Positions 36,501 through 49,800 of a stretch of 64,000 nt of DNA are shown here, in pieces. Source of the DNA: Stercorarius parasiticus (Eukaryota; Chordata; Aves; Charadriiformes; Stercorariidae). Where the stretch lies: contig VWZL01003416.1 of the NCBI GenBank assembly GCA_013396915.1, positions 9,269 through 73,268 of the forward strand. Reading direction: 5' to 3'. Numbering within the stretch: the first letter of the stretch is position 1; the number at the start of each line of letters is the position of its first letter. Position numbers and translations under genes: made by a program. A model generated the notes under the pieces. It was not told where the DNA came from. It was given only the letters and a program-made list of their open reading frames with translations, and did no database searches.

Positions 36501-39500
36501 TGATTCTCTTGTTTAAATCTAAACTGGAAGAGGTCTTTCCAATTTTAAGCAGCCCGAAGGAGTTTCAGGAGACCGAGATACTCACAGCTCACTAGAAGTG
36601 TCACCGCTAACTCCTTGCTGTCCTCTGGGCTCTAATTGACAGCATTGGTAAAGGATAAAGGATCAAAGACGACATTTATCTGAGTCGCTTTTGTTGTCAA
36701 GTCATGATTTTAGAGGACAACATTCAGATTTCAAGTGACATCTGCTAAACCCAAAGGTTTTTTTGAAACTGGATTTTGGGGTAATATTCATAGTACATCT
36801 GGGAACAACTAAAACCTGCATTTTAACTTCAAAGTCCATTCCTGTTCTTCCTTTCCATGTCAGTGCTATTGAGATTACAGCTAGACTATGAGTTCAGAGG
36901 AAACTCAGAAGGCAATGTGCTTTCTTCACCGCCCCTCTAGGATCATAGAGGACCAGAGCTGACTCTGTGCTCCACAGCATGTAGCCACCAAACCTTCCCC
37001 AGGTGATCCAGTGTGATGACAAACACGTGATGGTGCAGCTGGCACAGTGCTGGGCACACCAAGAGCACTGGTTTTGGGTCACTGAATCCCCGAGGGGGAA
37101 GGTCTTAGCCCCTGTGTTCCTCCTCACAGGTCCACGAAACCATGCCAGGCCATGCCCCACATCTCAAACCGAGGTGACCACTCCGTGCTGCCTTCTCCCA
37201 ATTCAGTTCCTAGACACTCAGTTCAGCGCTTTTTCTAAGTATGCTGAAATTTAAGAAATTAGTGGAACTAGTAGTGCTGAAAGAAATTCAGGATCTTGGC
37301 TGAATGATTTGAGATACATCAATTCCCGTGACAATTAAAACCAGAATTTCATCACAAAGCAAGCACCAGGAGGTAACATGTTCAGTTTATCTTCTTCATT
37401 GCAATTGGCACAGATAAGGGAGCTGAGTGACAGAGGGACATCGTGTCCCCCCAGAGTCTTGGAAATTGTACTGGTGTGCACAAGGCCAGAGATACACACA
37501 CACCCCGCCTCATAGGGGTCAATATTATAACTCCGGAACATACGCAAAGCTGCAAAGATAACAGATACAGAGATCCACAGTCCTGCAGAGGCACTTGTTG
37601 CACAGTAGTCCCTGGACACAATTAGAAGTGAGCTATGTTTTGCTGGGGATTACCATGTCATTACTGGTTCCCCCGATAGCATCAGCTCCAGAGCGTAGAT
37701 ACAGCCAAAAGGAACGTTTAAAGAATCCAGGCGCACTCCTCAGCTCTAATGTGTTTTCCTTTCCCCAAAACATTACTATACATTTTCTACAGTGACAGCC
37801 ATGACTCAGATACCTCAGCAGAGAAGAGGAGGATGAGTTTGTTTGGTGCATGCTTGAATTTTTCAGCTGAATACCTAAAAACAGGAATAGAACACTTGGC
37901 CCTCAACATATCTTTTTAACGGAAGCTACATGAACATACTGCACAGTACACAGCAGCCTCTCGCCACCAAGAAGGCATCTTTTCTTCAGACTTATGGAAC
38001 AAAATACACCTTGTCCTGTTAATAGGCTTTACAGAAGACCATAATAAAGTTTTCTGCAAGATGTGACTCTAGACTGCTTCAGACGATCTCTTCCCCAGTA
38101 CATCTCTCCTTTAAGTACCAGAAATGAGCTTCCATATGGACAAGGGGTGTCTTTGGAAAAATAAACAGACTGGGAGGCATTTATGTGAGAAGCACTTAAA
38201 TAATCTAATCTCTGTTGCTAATTTAAGAACTCCTAGGGAAGGAGAAGGAAGAGATAAGGAATCTTAATGAGGTCAGGCCAAAAATCAACACGTGATCAGC
38301 AATCAAATGCTTGCTGACTGCTGCCTGTTCATTATATGTGATGAGTTTGACAGTTTCTCAAGAGGGGAGACCATTACAAAAATAGTAAAAACATTCCACT
38401 AATAAACCCACTGAGCTAGTATTAAAGTCTTAGTAAACAGTAAAAGCCTGGTAAAGCATTGTTAGCCATTGCTAAAGTATTGCTAAGCAACCCTTTATCC
38501 TCCTTAGGACCGGATTAGCTTCATCACAGCAATAACTAACAGCCCTTCATCCTTGCTCACGATGCTTAGTTTGAAGTGCTCTGTGATTTTCTGTGAAACT
38601 CAAGTGAGAGTTGTCACTCCAATTCCCAGACCCTGCCGAGGCACAGGGGAAGCTGCACATCTGCAGGGAAACCTGTCTGCGGCTCGGCAGCCAGGCTGCA
38701 GGACACAGCAACCCATTCCTCTTAAAAGGCAAGCAATATTTATTCACCCTCACGCGTTAATTCTCTGCTGATTGATAATCAGCAGCCAGGATCCCTCTTT
38801 AGTACTGATTCAAAGAAGCTCATCCTTGCTCTTGCCCAAAGCTAGACTAGCTGCTGTCAGGATTTCTACCAAAGCTCTATTTAACTGCAGTAAAACATGG
38901 AAACCAGGAAACTCCAGGGCATAGACCTCACTGGACTTTTGCTCTTGGGTAGCAGTTTACTGCTAGGCCTCATTCCTATCTTCCAACTTTGTTTTGTACA
39001 CCATTTGTATCACCTCAGCAGGACCTCCAAAGTGCTCCTTCCCTGGATATTAGCAATAAGTCACCTACCATGGTGAATTCCACCAGGGTGTTAGTTCACC
39101 TCATCTAAACTCTAAGCAAACTCCAAAAGAAGACAGGAGAAATAAGGGACTTAACCTGCCCCCAGCTCATCTGAAACCCAACATGATGAGGGGTCAATTA
39201 GAGACCAGCTCCAATAAACTGATACTTCAGAAAAGCCAGGGAGCCTAAGAAAAATAAGTCAGGTGAGTCTTGCAGGTCTTCCCTGGTGCTGCCTCCCCCG
39301 TGGTCACTGGTGCAGGAGAAGCAGCATCCAGCAACTCATCGCCTTTCCCAGAGGATCCCCAGAAAGGGTGGGGAGCTCCCAGACACCTTCCCAGCCTTTC
39401 TTTGTCTCCAGCTGAACTTCATTCTCAGATTAGCATAGATACACGAACAATAGCACTCCTCAGCCTACACATCGCTTTAACAAAGGTACAGCCACTCTTG

Positions 39501-40124
39501 TCTTTACTGTGACAGATGTGGTTTGTCACCAGGTAGACCCACAGCACGGGTTTAATGAGCGGCTAGGATTTACTCATATAGCTGTCTGCTTCAGTGGGTA
39601 AAATGATAGTTTCCTGGGAACTAGAATTATTTGTTCTCTCCAAAAGTTAAAGTCTATGCCTACAAGAGAGATAATTGCTACCAGTAATTTTTATAACAGA
39701 AAAAAATTCATTTAGATAGCAACAAACATTGCTTTTTAGTGAAAGCAGGGTGACAGTTACAGAAATGCGTATTCAGATATTGTACCTGTGTCAGAATGAC
39801 CATATTGGAGCAGGAAAGAGGTGCCATGTCAGTCAGAACCCATTATCTATTACTTTTGGTTTAGAAAGAGCTCAAGAAAATTGACACCCTTTCTCTGAGC
39901 CTGGGGTCTGAGGCAGGCAGTGTCGGTTCACGTGCTGTTACTCACATGGATGAGGAGATGCTCTCCCAGGAGTAGTAGGGCTACCACCAACATGACAGTC
40001 TGGAGGAACTCCTCACTGATTTAAGCAATTCATCTCCCAGCTCATGAACAAGAAGGTGGGTTGGTTGTTTTTTTTTTCCTTCATTTCCTGAAAAGACAAT
40101 GCACATAAACAACACATACAGTGG

Positions 40125-40540
40125 TTTAGTTCTGTTACAGCAAGGCCTCCAGCTGCTGCCTGAGGGAAGGGAACAAAGGGCAACCCAGAGAGGGCACTGC
40201 CTCACCTCCCACAGAGGCTGAGCACAGCCAGAACCACCAACAGCCCCAGAGCCACCAAGGGATGAACAGGTCCAGGGACCACCCAAGAAGCAAAAAGAGA
40301 CAGGACCAGAAGAGCTGCAACACACATGCAAGGGACCATCCAGGAGATACCAACTTACAGCATCCATCCAAGGAGCACAGGCAGCAACAAAGCTACAGAC
40401 CCACAAGACCCCCACAGCTCAGACTGAAGGAAAGAGCCCTGGGCTGAACTTAAATAGGGCCCAGCCCCATGATCAGGGTGTGGGTGAGGTCCCAGGTGAG
40501 GCTGCTCAGTGCCATTAAGCCCATGTGAGACCCTGACCTC
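40125..40540 (-). mobile_element. LTR-like dispersed repeat, copy A
   Basis: Read on the minus strand, this matches the plus-strand segment at 50620-51120. Both contain 'gcctcacctgggacct', then 'acccacacc', a TATTTAAG box (40456-40449 here), 'ctcag'/'ttcag', CTGAGCTGTG, and a similar C/T-rich 3' part ending near CCTTGCT. A TATA-type box about 90 bp into a roughly 400-500-bp unit, followed by a transcribed-looking pyrimidine-rich part, fits a solo LTR of an old avian endogenous retrovirus. I cannot name the family, and I did not find clear TG...CA ends or a target-site duplication. A non-autonomous DNA transposon is an alternative. Confidence 0.5.
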
Positions 40541-43497
40541 TCTCAAAATGATCCCATGATAAAGTCTGCTATTCCACAGGTCTCTGATTCTGAACAGCCC
40601 ACTCCCAGGTTAGACCTTACCCTGGCTGGTGAAAACGCTGGGCTGGTAGCAGGCAGTGCCAGCATGGTCAAATTTAAGTGATTTTTTTTTTTTTCCTGAG
40701 TTCCAAAATTTCCCGGGTTAATGCCACCTCAGTAAAAACACATCACTCAGTTTAAAAACTAAGCCCCCTTCAGTTGGTTTGACTTTCTCGCACACCAGCT
40801 CCCCTGGGGCAGAGCTCAGAGGAACAGGAATGCTTGGCTTTAGGCAGTCAGATTTGAACAAGTGCATGATAAATTTATTTATTTCCTAAAATCCAGCACT
40901 TATAGACAGCATAGCCCACCCTTCCTTCCACATCTTCCCTGCCTGGGGCCGAGTCTTCCTCCTTATCTTCAGCGAGCAGCTCTGACATTCTCCAGATACG
41001 CACATGAGGTCACGCAGAGACTTTTTGGCCAAGTCCCCCGCTTATCCACAACGCTTGCATGTAAAAGAGGTTGGGGACATCTTCCCGTATTTGAACCAAA
41101 GGGAGAGCTTTATCTCTGCAGGAGCCCCAAAGACACAATACAAATGTTTGCCTTGCGCCGTTTCGCTCCTCACCAAGGCCCTGAGGGCTTTCAAGGGAAT
41201 AGATTGCAGGGCTGTGCCAAAAGTGGCAGCTTCCTGGAGAATTTGCAGTAGATAACTTTAAACAGGTTGAAGGTAAAGAGGACACCCAGTAAACCACGAG
41301 TCACAGTGAAACGGCATAATAAAACAGAAGAGAAGACTGGGAAAAACTGTTTGCTAAAGAAATGGTTTCTTCGGCAAAGCCAGACTAGGGCTTTTTTTGC
41401 CAATAACACTGATTGCTAATTAAACTGCTCCTACTCTTTATATTTTCTTTTTACAAACTTGCTTCTCTCTGGTATAGAGACAATGAAGAACTCGCGTTTT
41501 CAAGCAAAGCTGATGTGCCAAATTGTGATCTCAGTGAAACCGGTGGAAACGCACATAAAACATCCCCTTAGGGGAATGGGAATTGTGGGGTTCGGAAAAG
41601 AGCCCTGGTCACACAAATGGAGTTTCATTATTTGGTATGCGAGTTCATTATAAGTGGGCTCAATTATATTTCATCAGTGAAGAGAAAATAGCCTTTTCAT
41701 CCAATGTATCTAGTTGAGTTGAATGCTAAGCACATCTGACGCAGCTTTTGGAAAAAAAACAAAACAAGAACAGTAGCCATGTGAAAAAACAAACAAAATG
41801 ACTAAGGCATCTCGGCGCCTCGGCGAGCCCTCTTTTCTCACGGAGCCATCGGATAAAGAAGTGAATGAAGTACAGTAGCTTAACATGCACCGCATGAGTG
41901 TGTGCGGTGCCACATTTGCTGATTTACTAACTCGTTTTGTTTGAGGGGCACTTGAAAGGCTTTGACATTTACAGCTCTGTAGGCAAATGTGAAAGGAAAG
42001 AATAGACGCTGTATCTCCAAGCTCCCAGCTGCTGGTAAATGTCTGCTCAAAGCGCCAGCAATCCACATGAAATCAGGAGGCATTATTAGCCACAGAGCTT
42101 CCCCGGTTTGTTCTGCGAACGCTATTAGAGCAAATACGTCAACAGTCGGCAGGGTTAAAAATGTAAATCGCCCTCTCAGCGAGATGTGAAGGCTCTCAAT
42201 GGAAAGTTGTAATGCCTTTACCAAATTTTCTATTCAAACACTGTGCAAGCCGAATTCAGAAAACAGCCCAGAGCCTGCGGTGAGCAGCCGTGTATCGGTT
42301 ACTGAGCATGCACTGGGTGTCCTAAGACACTTTAGTCAAAGGGGTTTTAGGATGCTTTCCTGGACTTTAATTGCAAGGACAGATTTGTTTCTATGTGAGT
42401 CACACTCTGTACAACTGTTTATTCTACGGTATGTCTCCTGCTTCACAAGGGCCTCGCCGTTTTCCAGGAGGCAGCACACGCAGACGTACCGGGAGCAGGA
42501 CAGGCACATCTCCCCAGGGTTCAACTACTGCACTCAGCCGTGTCATTTCTGAGGGATGTAGCTGTTACATTTCGATCTGTCAAGCCTGAAAGCTTCTTGT
42601 GTTTCTAAATCAATTAGTAGAACCCATTTTTGATAGCGTGGGGAGTAGCATGGCAAAGACTGAGGGGAGCAAGGGAGGAAGCAGGGTGGAGCAGGAGGTG
42701 ACATGAGGTGGAGAAGAGGAAAAAGGAAAGATAGCAGTGGAGTAGGAAAGCAACGAAAAGATACAAGGGGAATACAATGATTAAGACCAGCGGGGAGCAA
42801 CAGAGAGATGATGACAACTGTTTTCACAAGAGGGACAGGACAGTGCTGATTCTGTAACATGTAGACTGCGTGCAAAATATTCTTTACAGATTTTTCGTGC
42901 AATCTTGCTCAATTGGAAACCTTCTTGGAGAGTAATTCCCTGCAATTCCTTCCCATGGAGACCAGAATATAGGGGAAGAGAGTAGAAAGTTGCATGCTGG
43001 AATGTAATCCACAATTAGAAAGCACTGCTGGTCCTGTAGTTTAGACATGGCCTGTCTTAAATATATGCTCAGATGGACAAGACATAGAAGGCAGCTCTAC
43101 TCTCTGCCAAGCTCATTTGCCGAATTAACCTCAAAGAAGTTTCAAGGTGGTTTCAGAGGTCACTAACAATATCCCTTCTTCCAGTTACACTTTGTCCTCT
43201 CCATCGTCTCAGAGACTCATGTGGAAGACAAACTCCTAATCAAAAGCGCATGCGAATTTGCACTCCTCTTCCTCCAGGAAGAGCTCAGATAAAACCCCTC
43301 AACTACGGAACTCATTCAGCCTTCACTGGACTAGGCATTATTATGATCCATTACTTTCTCCGGCATTCACATTCACAATGCCTACAAAATCAGTGTTGGG
43401 GGGATGCCATAGGGCGTATAGGCATGTGTCCGCTCTTCTTCTGTGAAGAAGCGTTGTCACATGTTGAAAGAACTCATCCTTGGTTTTTCTTTTTCAG
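40541..43497. other. Non-coding DNA with candidate conserved element
   Basis: T13 lies at 40682-40694. An AT-rich, non-repetitive segment at 41880-42235 has the look of a conserved non-coding element and is listed separately. No gene was recognised. Confidence 0.5.
41880..42235. promoter_or_regulatory. Candidate conserved non-coding element (unproven)
   Basis: The segment is free of simple repeats and transposon similarity. It combines an AT-rich composition with several homeodomain-type ATTA/TAAT cores (for example around 42083-42090), TTTACAG and a TGATTTAC block. It also keeps CpGs despite low GC, and the minus strand happens to be open for 114 codons (42224-41880). These are features of deeply conserved vertebrate enhancers, but conservation itself cannot be judged from one sequence. 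The call rests on appearance only. Confidence 0.2.
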
Positions 43498-43673
43498 CCT
43501 CACAGTCTGGTCGCCAGTCCCTGCCCTTCCCGTGTGCAGTGGCTCTGCAGAAGGAAATTCCACTTAACTGGGAGGCATCAAGGGGAAATTCGTTCCCTTC
43601 CTCAAGACTGCCCAAACGAAACCTCCCGTTTCCCATTCTACAGCGAGAGAGGACAGCAGAGGTCCTTGGGAAA
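43498..43673 (+). other. Exon-like segment with strong acceptor
   Basis: A strong 3' splice site, a run of pyrimidines ending 'tttttctttttcag', lies at 43497. The next 176 bases are open in the frame that reads SQSGRQSLPFPCAVALQKEI and later LQRERTAEVLGK. They end at a fair donor, AAA|GTACGT, at 43673/43674. Two other plus frames are also open over parts of it, and codon usage is only mildly suggestive. I recognise no family. It may be an exon, an untranslated exon or chance. Confidence 0.18.
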
Positions 43674-43788
43674 GTACGTGGCGCTTGCACTCATGAGTTG
43701 TTATACTGAAAAGTGTTACAGAAAAGTAGGACCTTTCATTTATATTCCCATCTAGATAGTATTGTTTCCTGAAACACAAACCGCACAC

Positions 43789-43818
43789 AGAATCACAGAA
43801 TTGCCTAGGTTGGATAGT
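43789..43818 (-). mobile_element. Very short CR1 3'-tail remnant
   Basis: The sequence 'agaatcacagaattgcctag' followed by 'gttgga' matches the reverse complement of CR1 tails (TCCAACC...AATTCTGTGATTCT). Only about 30 bp are recognisable, so it is an extreme truncation or an eroded old copy. Confidence 0.6.
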
Positions 43819-43822
43819 TCGG

Positions 43823-46800
43823 ATTATTCTTAGAATATTCGCTTTATTCCTCTTCTTAGAGGTTCATATTTATCACATCTCACGCTCAAAATATTTTTAA
43901 TTAAGAAACAATGCTGTCAACATACTCTTTTTGCAAACTAGAACAATGCTGTGGAAGAAAGGCTGCTTTCCTTATTTTCTATTGCATATAAATGACTAAG
44001 GCCATTCTGTGAGAATGCCTTTTGAAGTGCACAGTTGACCACTGCCACCCACCACGCACAGATCAGCTCTGATTCCCTCCATGCACAGATCAATTCCTTA
44101 GGCTTTATGTTGCTTGAAAATCTCTATGACATCTTCAGATTGGAGATAAGGTCAGCAACATATTCCCTGCCTCCGACGATGAGTTTCTAGGCTTGATTCA
44201 CGTCGACTTCTATCAAAAGAGAATATAAAATAGAATTGTAACTGGCCTGCAAGAAAAAATAAATTAAGTAAAACAAATCATTCTTTTCATCTGCTCTGAT
44301 GCTGGCAATAAACATCACTGTAGCTGTGAAATGCAAATGACTAAGGGCTTTCACTGGCTGACAGCAGACATCACATCACCAGAGAGATGGCCTTGAGATC
44401 CCTGCCAGTCGCAGTCACAAGCCATCCCTATGGCAACTAAAGCAGGGGCTTGCATGGAAGAGAAACACTGGGAAAAGGCTTATTTAACATGCTCTAGCAG
44501 CTGAAAATAAGAGAAAAGTCAGCACCACGGGAGCAGCCTGGTTTCTGCAGATCACATCAAGGGCTTCGTCCCCCACAGGCAGTGTGGACTGCCACCAGGT
44601 GACAATTCAGCTGAGCTGTGGGGACATAACAGTGGATGTCCTGGCGTCTTGGTCCTTCGTTATCCTGCCCCAGGATCTGATTAGACCATGCAGTGACCTT
44701 ACTCTGGCCTGCACATACAAATTTCCTTCCCAGAAAAAGGAAAACACAGAAAAGCCTGGAATTTGGGCACTGAGCAGACAACACACCCAGGCTGAGGAGC
44801 TGTCTGAATGCCATGAAACCCACGTTCCTCCTCCCAGACATAGCCAGGAGACTAAAACTGCTTCCAACACATCCTTTTACATGCCACTTTCCACCCCATA
44901 GATACAGGCCTTTGCAGAACAATGCTAAAATGCTGAAATGCTCCAGAATCTCAGAACTTCTTCCTGAGCTGGAAAAGAGCAGGTAGGGGGGCAAGCAGAG
45001 CAATTAACATCTGCTCTGGACTTCACGTGGATGCTGGAGGTTGCTGTCAAGAAAACTAGAGGAGTATTCCCACCACGTGACACCACCATTCTTCAGGGAA
45101 CAAAGGTTTGCTTTCGTTCCTCATGCCTTCAAGCTCTTACGGCCAGTAGCTGTTCTTCGGATCACTTGTTTCATAGCTCCACTTGAATATTGAACAACAA
45201 GCACCTATAAGGACCCACTGTTTTTTCATCATCTACCTCTCATTTTCCATCAGCAATGATTATAGGAAAGGTGAGCATCATTAAAAGTAGGAGTAAGATA
45301 GCAAAACTCACCTGTTAGAAGCAAAATCAATGGACAAAAATTAATTAAAGTCCAATAGGAAAACTGTTGTTGGCTCTGAATATTCTAAATGGAGGTTTAA
45401 ATAAGGCAGGAGCTTGACTTTACAATTGTGTTTCAATGTCGCGTTTAGTAACAGGGAATCAGCTACATCAGAGTAAGACAGGTTTAGTTAGGAGAAAAGG
45501 CTCCTAAAGAAGAAAAAAAAAGAAAGAAAAAAAGAAGGAATAGAGAAAGAGAAAAAGAAGAAAAAACTCCAGCAAGCTGAAGTATTTGCAGCAATTTAAA
45601 ATAAACCAATGAGATGAGAAGCATGCTGGTGACTGCTGCCGCTCCGGAGCTCTCCCTTCGGAGACAGCCTGGCTTTCTGCAGGCCGCAAGGAATCCCGGA
45701 GAAACTGGGACTGGCCAATAACAAGAACGGCCGAGACGAAAGTACTGAATTAGGTAAGAAGCCCAGACAAAAGGAAGTGGAGAACTAGTGTAAGTAATCT
45801 TCAGTGAATCACCAACCGGAGCAACCATGGAAAAAGAGTTTATTATCTGATAGTTACAAGTGTTGGGGAGGGACTGGATCACCAGAGGACATCTGCACAG
45901 TGTTTTCATCAGCCTAATTGTGCCAACATTAACATTAGCCAACAGGAACTGAGCTCAGTGTATTAAATAAACTTGCCAGTATTAACCTGTTAAAATTCTC
46001 GGAGTACTCGATGGAGCCAAGCCCTTCTTCGGCCCACCTGGAGCAGCACATGTCACCACCATCCAGATTAATCCTTTTAATCTGGACATTGTGGCAACTT
46101 GTAATGAGATACAGAGTTTTCCACTGTTTCTAATTCAGCCCTCGTCAGTAATGGTTTTCAGTCCCTGCTTTTCTGAAGTTATTCCAGTTACTGTCGTGAC
46201 TTCATTTCCTCGTAGACTTGTGATTACTGTGGTGATTGGCAAATTGGCTGGTAATGTCAGCAGAGCGGCTGAGGCTGAGCGGGCCCCAGAAGTGAAGCAG
46301 GGTCTCCAGCATGAAGGCTCCAGATCGGGACACAAACAGCAGGACACCAGCAGAGGAAACTCCAGAGGCTTTTTTTTCCAGCGATGGGTCCCCGCAGGCT
46401 CTCATTTCTCATAGGAGAGCCACAAGGATCTCTGCGTCTTTTGTTACATTCATCTAAAGGTGCACCCTTTGGCTTGGTGGCTACCAACCCTACTCTCATT
46501 TCAGTGAGCAGCGAGAATGTGCTCACAGGGAGCAAAGAATGGAATTAGGAAAATCCATGAAAATCCAGAATTTTCCTGGACCTGTAATTTTTCCTTCTTT
46601 AATTGTTGGTCTACGATAAAGATAAAAGAGGTCTTTCTTCTAATGGCAGACCACAGAGCTCTGCTGTGAGGTCAAAGAAGAAAATGGGCCTTCTCTGGAG
46701 TAGAGAAATTATTCTCCCATGCCACGTATACCCGTTAAAATTTGGCTGAGCGGTTTCACACAGACGTGCAGCCCGTGTGTAGCCAGACACCATTCACAGA

Positions 46801-49800
46801 GGAAGCTTTGGGTCTGAGCACCAGCTTGGACAAACTTAAGTTGTCTGAGACGTTAAGTAGAGAAGGAAGTCGACAAGGAGGAGAAGTAAATATTGAATCC
46901 GGCTTCACTGTCCTTCCCAGAGAAACAGCTTTCTCCTCTGTGGCCAGGACTGGCACAGGCAACTTCCTCCCTGAGCCCTGGTTTTCTTGGCAAAAGCTGT
47001 TTATTTTATTGCGTAATTTTTCTCCCGACGGGTCCAATCCCTGACTTGTTTCAAAAGAATTTGGCAATCTCTTTCTCATCACCCTTTGGGTTGCCGCTGT
47101 GTTCTGGGGCTGCTCATGGGGTGATGCATGGCTGCTGGGTGACATTTGCAGACACGTTACTGACAGGAACAGAGAGCCACAATGATTTCCTGAGGTGAAA
47201 CTTCCCGCTAATCTGTGTGTGTCTGTGTTTGGGGATGTGTTGTTTCTTATTTTTCTTTGGCTTTTGTGTGATGTCCCAGCTGTACAAATTACATCACCAC
47301 CACCCTGATATAAATTCCAGTTATTCACACTCTGGACAGCCCTGCTGCTCGCGGCTCAGACTGGGGCTGAGGAGTTTCCAATGGTCTCGCCCTAGATTCG
47401 GGCACTTGGTCCAAGCCCATCATCTCTTGAAATCAAGGGTTATCCCTATAGATAATTTTGTAAAACAGTAAGAATACATGAAGCAGAAGCAGCTGAGCTG
47501 TATTTGCAGGTGACAAGTTTCAGAGTTAATTTAATCTCCGTAAGTGAGCCTTCTAAATACAATTTTCACTTCCCTTGAAAAATGTTCCTGTAAAGGATAT
47601 GTTTTATTCTTGACTTGACCAGGGCTCTGGTGAAACAAGGGTGATGTTTTGGGAGGCCGAGATCATGTAGCGAGGGGTGAAAGCAAAGACTTTTTACATT
47701 TTTGGTGTTCAGCGAAATGCGGCGGACAAAGAGAGTAGGAATGCGGGATGCTGTGTGTGAGCAGTGCTGCTGAGCTGACGAGCTCTCCTATAGACCCACT
47801 TCCACAGCAGCTAACCTATGGAAAGACTTTAAATTTAAAGAAAGACTCAGTTCTCAGTAGGAAAGTAAGAGGTCCCTTTCAGAACTTGATTCCCTGGGTG
47901 GGCCTATATTTAAATGACAAATCAAGATGATAGTATTTTATATTTATATATACATACCATGTATCAAATATCTTTAAATTATAGAAAATCTAATACAGGG
48001 GAAAAATGGTAAAAACAATCAAGTTTTAAATTCACGACACAATTTAATGTGATAAAACACGGTTTCCAATCCCCTGCCACTTTGCCCCAGTTCCCTTCCC
48101 ATCCAACCCCATTAATCCCCACTAAACCCCTCGTCTCTGCCACAAACCTGAGGAGCCAGAGACATGCTCCAAGACACGGAGATTAAATCCCACAGAAATC
48201 AGGAGTAGAATGATGAACTCAGTAGCTGAGAGATTCACGCAAATAAGGCAAAGTATATTAGGAAAGCCAGAAAAAGGTCAGTCTGGGAAAGCCAGAACAG
48301 AGTCGCGCTAGGTTTTTGTTGTTTGAGCATGGCACGGCAGCAGTATTTTGAATGTCTATGAAACTGTTAAATAAAACACTGAGCTGATGGCTGGAAGTGG
48401 TGGAGGAAAAAATGAAAAAGAAGGAGAGGTACATTACCACGGTGTATAAAACTATTGCCAGAAAAAGTATTGACTGAGGTAGTACTAAAGAGAGTATTGA
48501 ACTATCGATTGACAGAAAGAATGAGCTTGGACACAACGCAAGATACGATATGATGTGTGTCGGGAGTTATCTTCATCTTCTTACCATCACTAATTGCGCG
48601 GACAACACACGACAGCACTCACAGCCACTAACCCACCGTATCTACCTTCAGTTATGCTGTCCCATGCAAAGCTGTCTGGATGCAGTGTGGGTCATTAAGA
48701 AAGACTATTAGAATAATAATAAAATTATTAATGTACAATAATAGATTAAAATAATAAACTTTTTTTTTTTATGGGTAGACAGTTTGGTACAGAGTGAGGA
48801 AAGTAAGTTGAGATGTTCGAGTCTGCCTGAGGGAGCTGGTGGTAACAAGCTGAAGGAGAAAAAATGCCTTGCTTAAAAATCCTAACTGCATTTCACTGCG
48901 TTCTTCGGGCAACCAAGGCAGGCTGGGGAGGAAGCTGCAGCAGTCTGTAGAAGCACAGTGATTTTTCTATGGAAATAGAACATCAGCCTGGAACCGAAAG
49001 CCCAGAGAAGTGCAAACGCACTGCAGTAACGGCACTGACTGCTTCGAATACATTTTTGCTTTGGCTGCAGATCAAATTGTGGGTAGAAGTTCAGGTCATT
49101 TCACTTTCTGCCCAGACGAGTCTTCCATTTCTAGCTAGCTGTTGGCCCTGCCATTTCCATCGAAGAGCTGCTAATGCAGCAATGTCGTCCGTAGCATATT
49201 TTAGACTCGCTGTCACTGCTGCCTCTGCAGTTTGTCACTTGCAGTCCATCGCTCCCATTTTTTTCCTTGCCCATTCTGCGAGACTTTTCAGAACGGAGAT
49301 GAAGTGCTGGATTTGATGGGCCAAATCCGTTTTTTTATAGACAGTTTGCCATAGCAGGATACACAGTGTCACGATAGTCATCCATTTCTGCTGAGTATTA
49401 TAGAAACCCGCGCATTTCCCTGAATGCTCAGTCCTCAAACCCTTCTAAGCACTTTGTTTACCCAACTTAATAATACAACAAAAATCTCAACACCCTGGGC
49501 TGCCATTATGCCAACACACTTTTAATTCAGAAGGGAGTTCACTACTGCCTCAGTAGGAAAAAAGAAAAAGACTTGTTTTCTTAATTTGATATGTGGTGTG
49601 CGATACTGACCTATGAATTTAGGCCAATAAATTTTCCTTTTTCACAAGTAGAACTCTTATTATTTAGCCTTCATGATTCTTTTAAATGGAAATATCATAA
49701 AGGTAATATTCAAAACAAAGATGTAACAAAAAAGTATGAAGCAAGTATAGATTTTTTAACGGTCTTAATTAGTCATAAAATATCAGAGTAGAAAATTTCC

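Larger units (their letters stand above)
18686..40124. other. Long stretch without recognisable genes or transposons
   Basis: Over 21 kb I see no CR1, LTR, tRNA or rRNA, and no gene that I can name. Contents worth noting are:
- single N at 20068 and N6 at 23689-23694 beside a G10 run
- 21-bp tandem duplication at 20573-20613
- T17 at 25207-25223 and A12 at 25018-25029
- C12 at 28270-28281
- a (TA)8 run at 30577-30592 flanked by AGGTTA/TAACCT
- exon-like open frames at 25280-25756 and 28456-28674, both weak.
The longer open frames (for example 18914-19417 minus, 32483-33040 plus, 35599-36153 plus) have no coding character. Confidence 0.55.

Noticed and set aside
39250..39270. Perfect CAG|GTGAGT donor on the plus strand
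   Set aside because: No acceptor-bounded open segment upstream, so an isolated consensus by chance is more likely.
44557..45003. 148-codon minus frame and a plus frame resembling an extracellular protein fragment
   Set aside because: The resemblance is only a few cysteines and hydrophobic stretches. No family or splice sites identified.
46756..47328. 190-codon minus-strand frame
   Set aside because: No recognisable domain, no coding-like third-position pattern, and overlapped by plus-strand frames.
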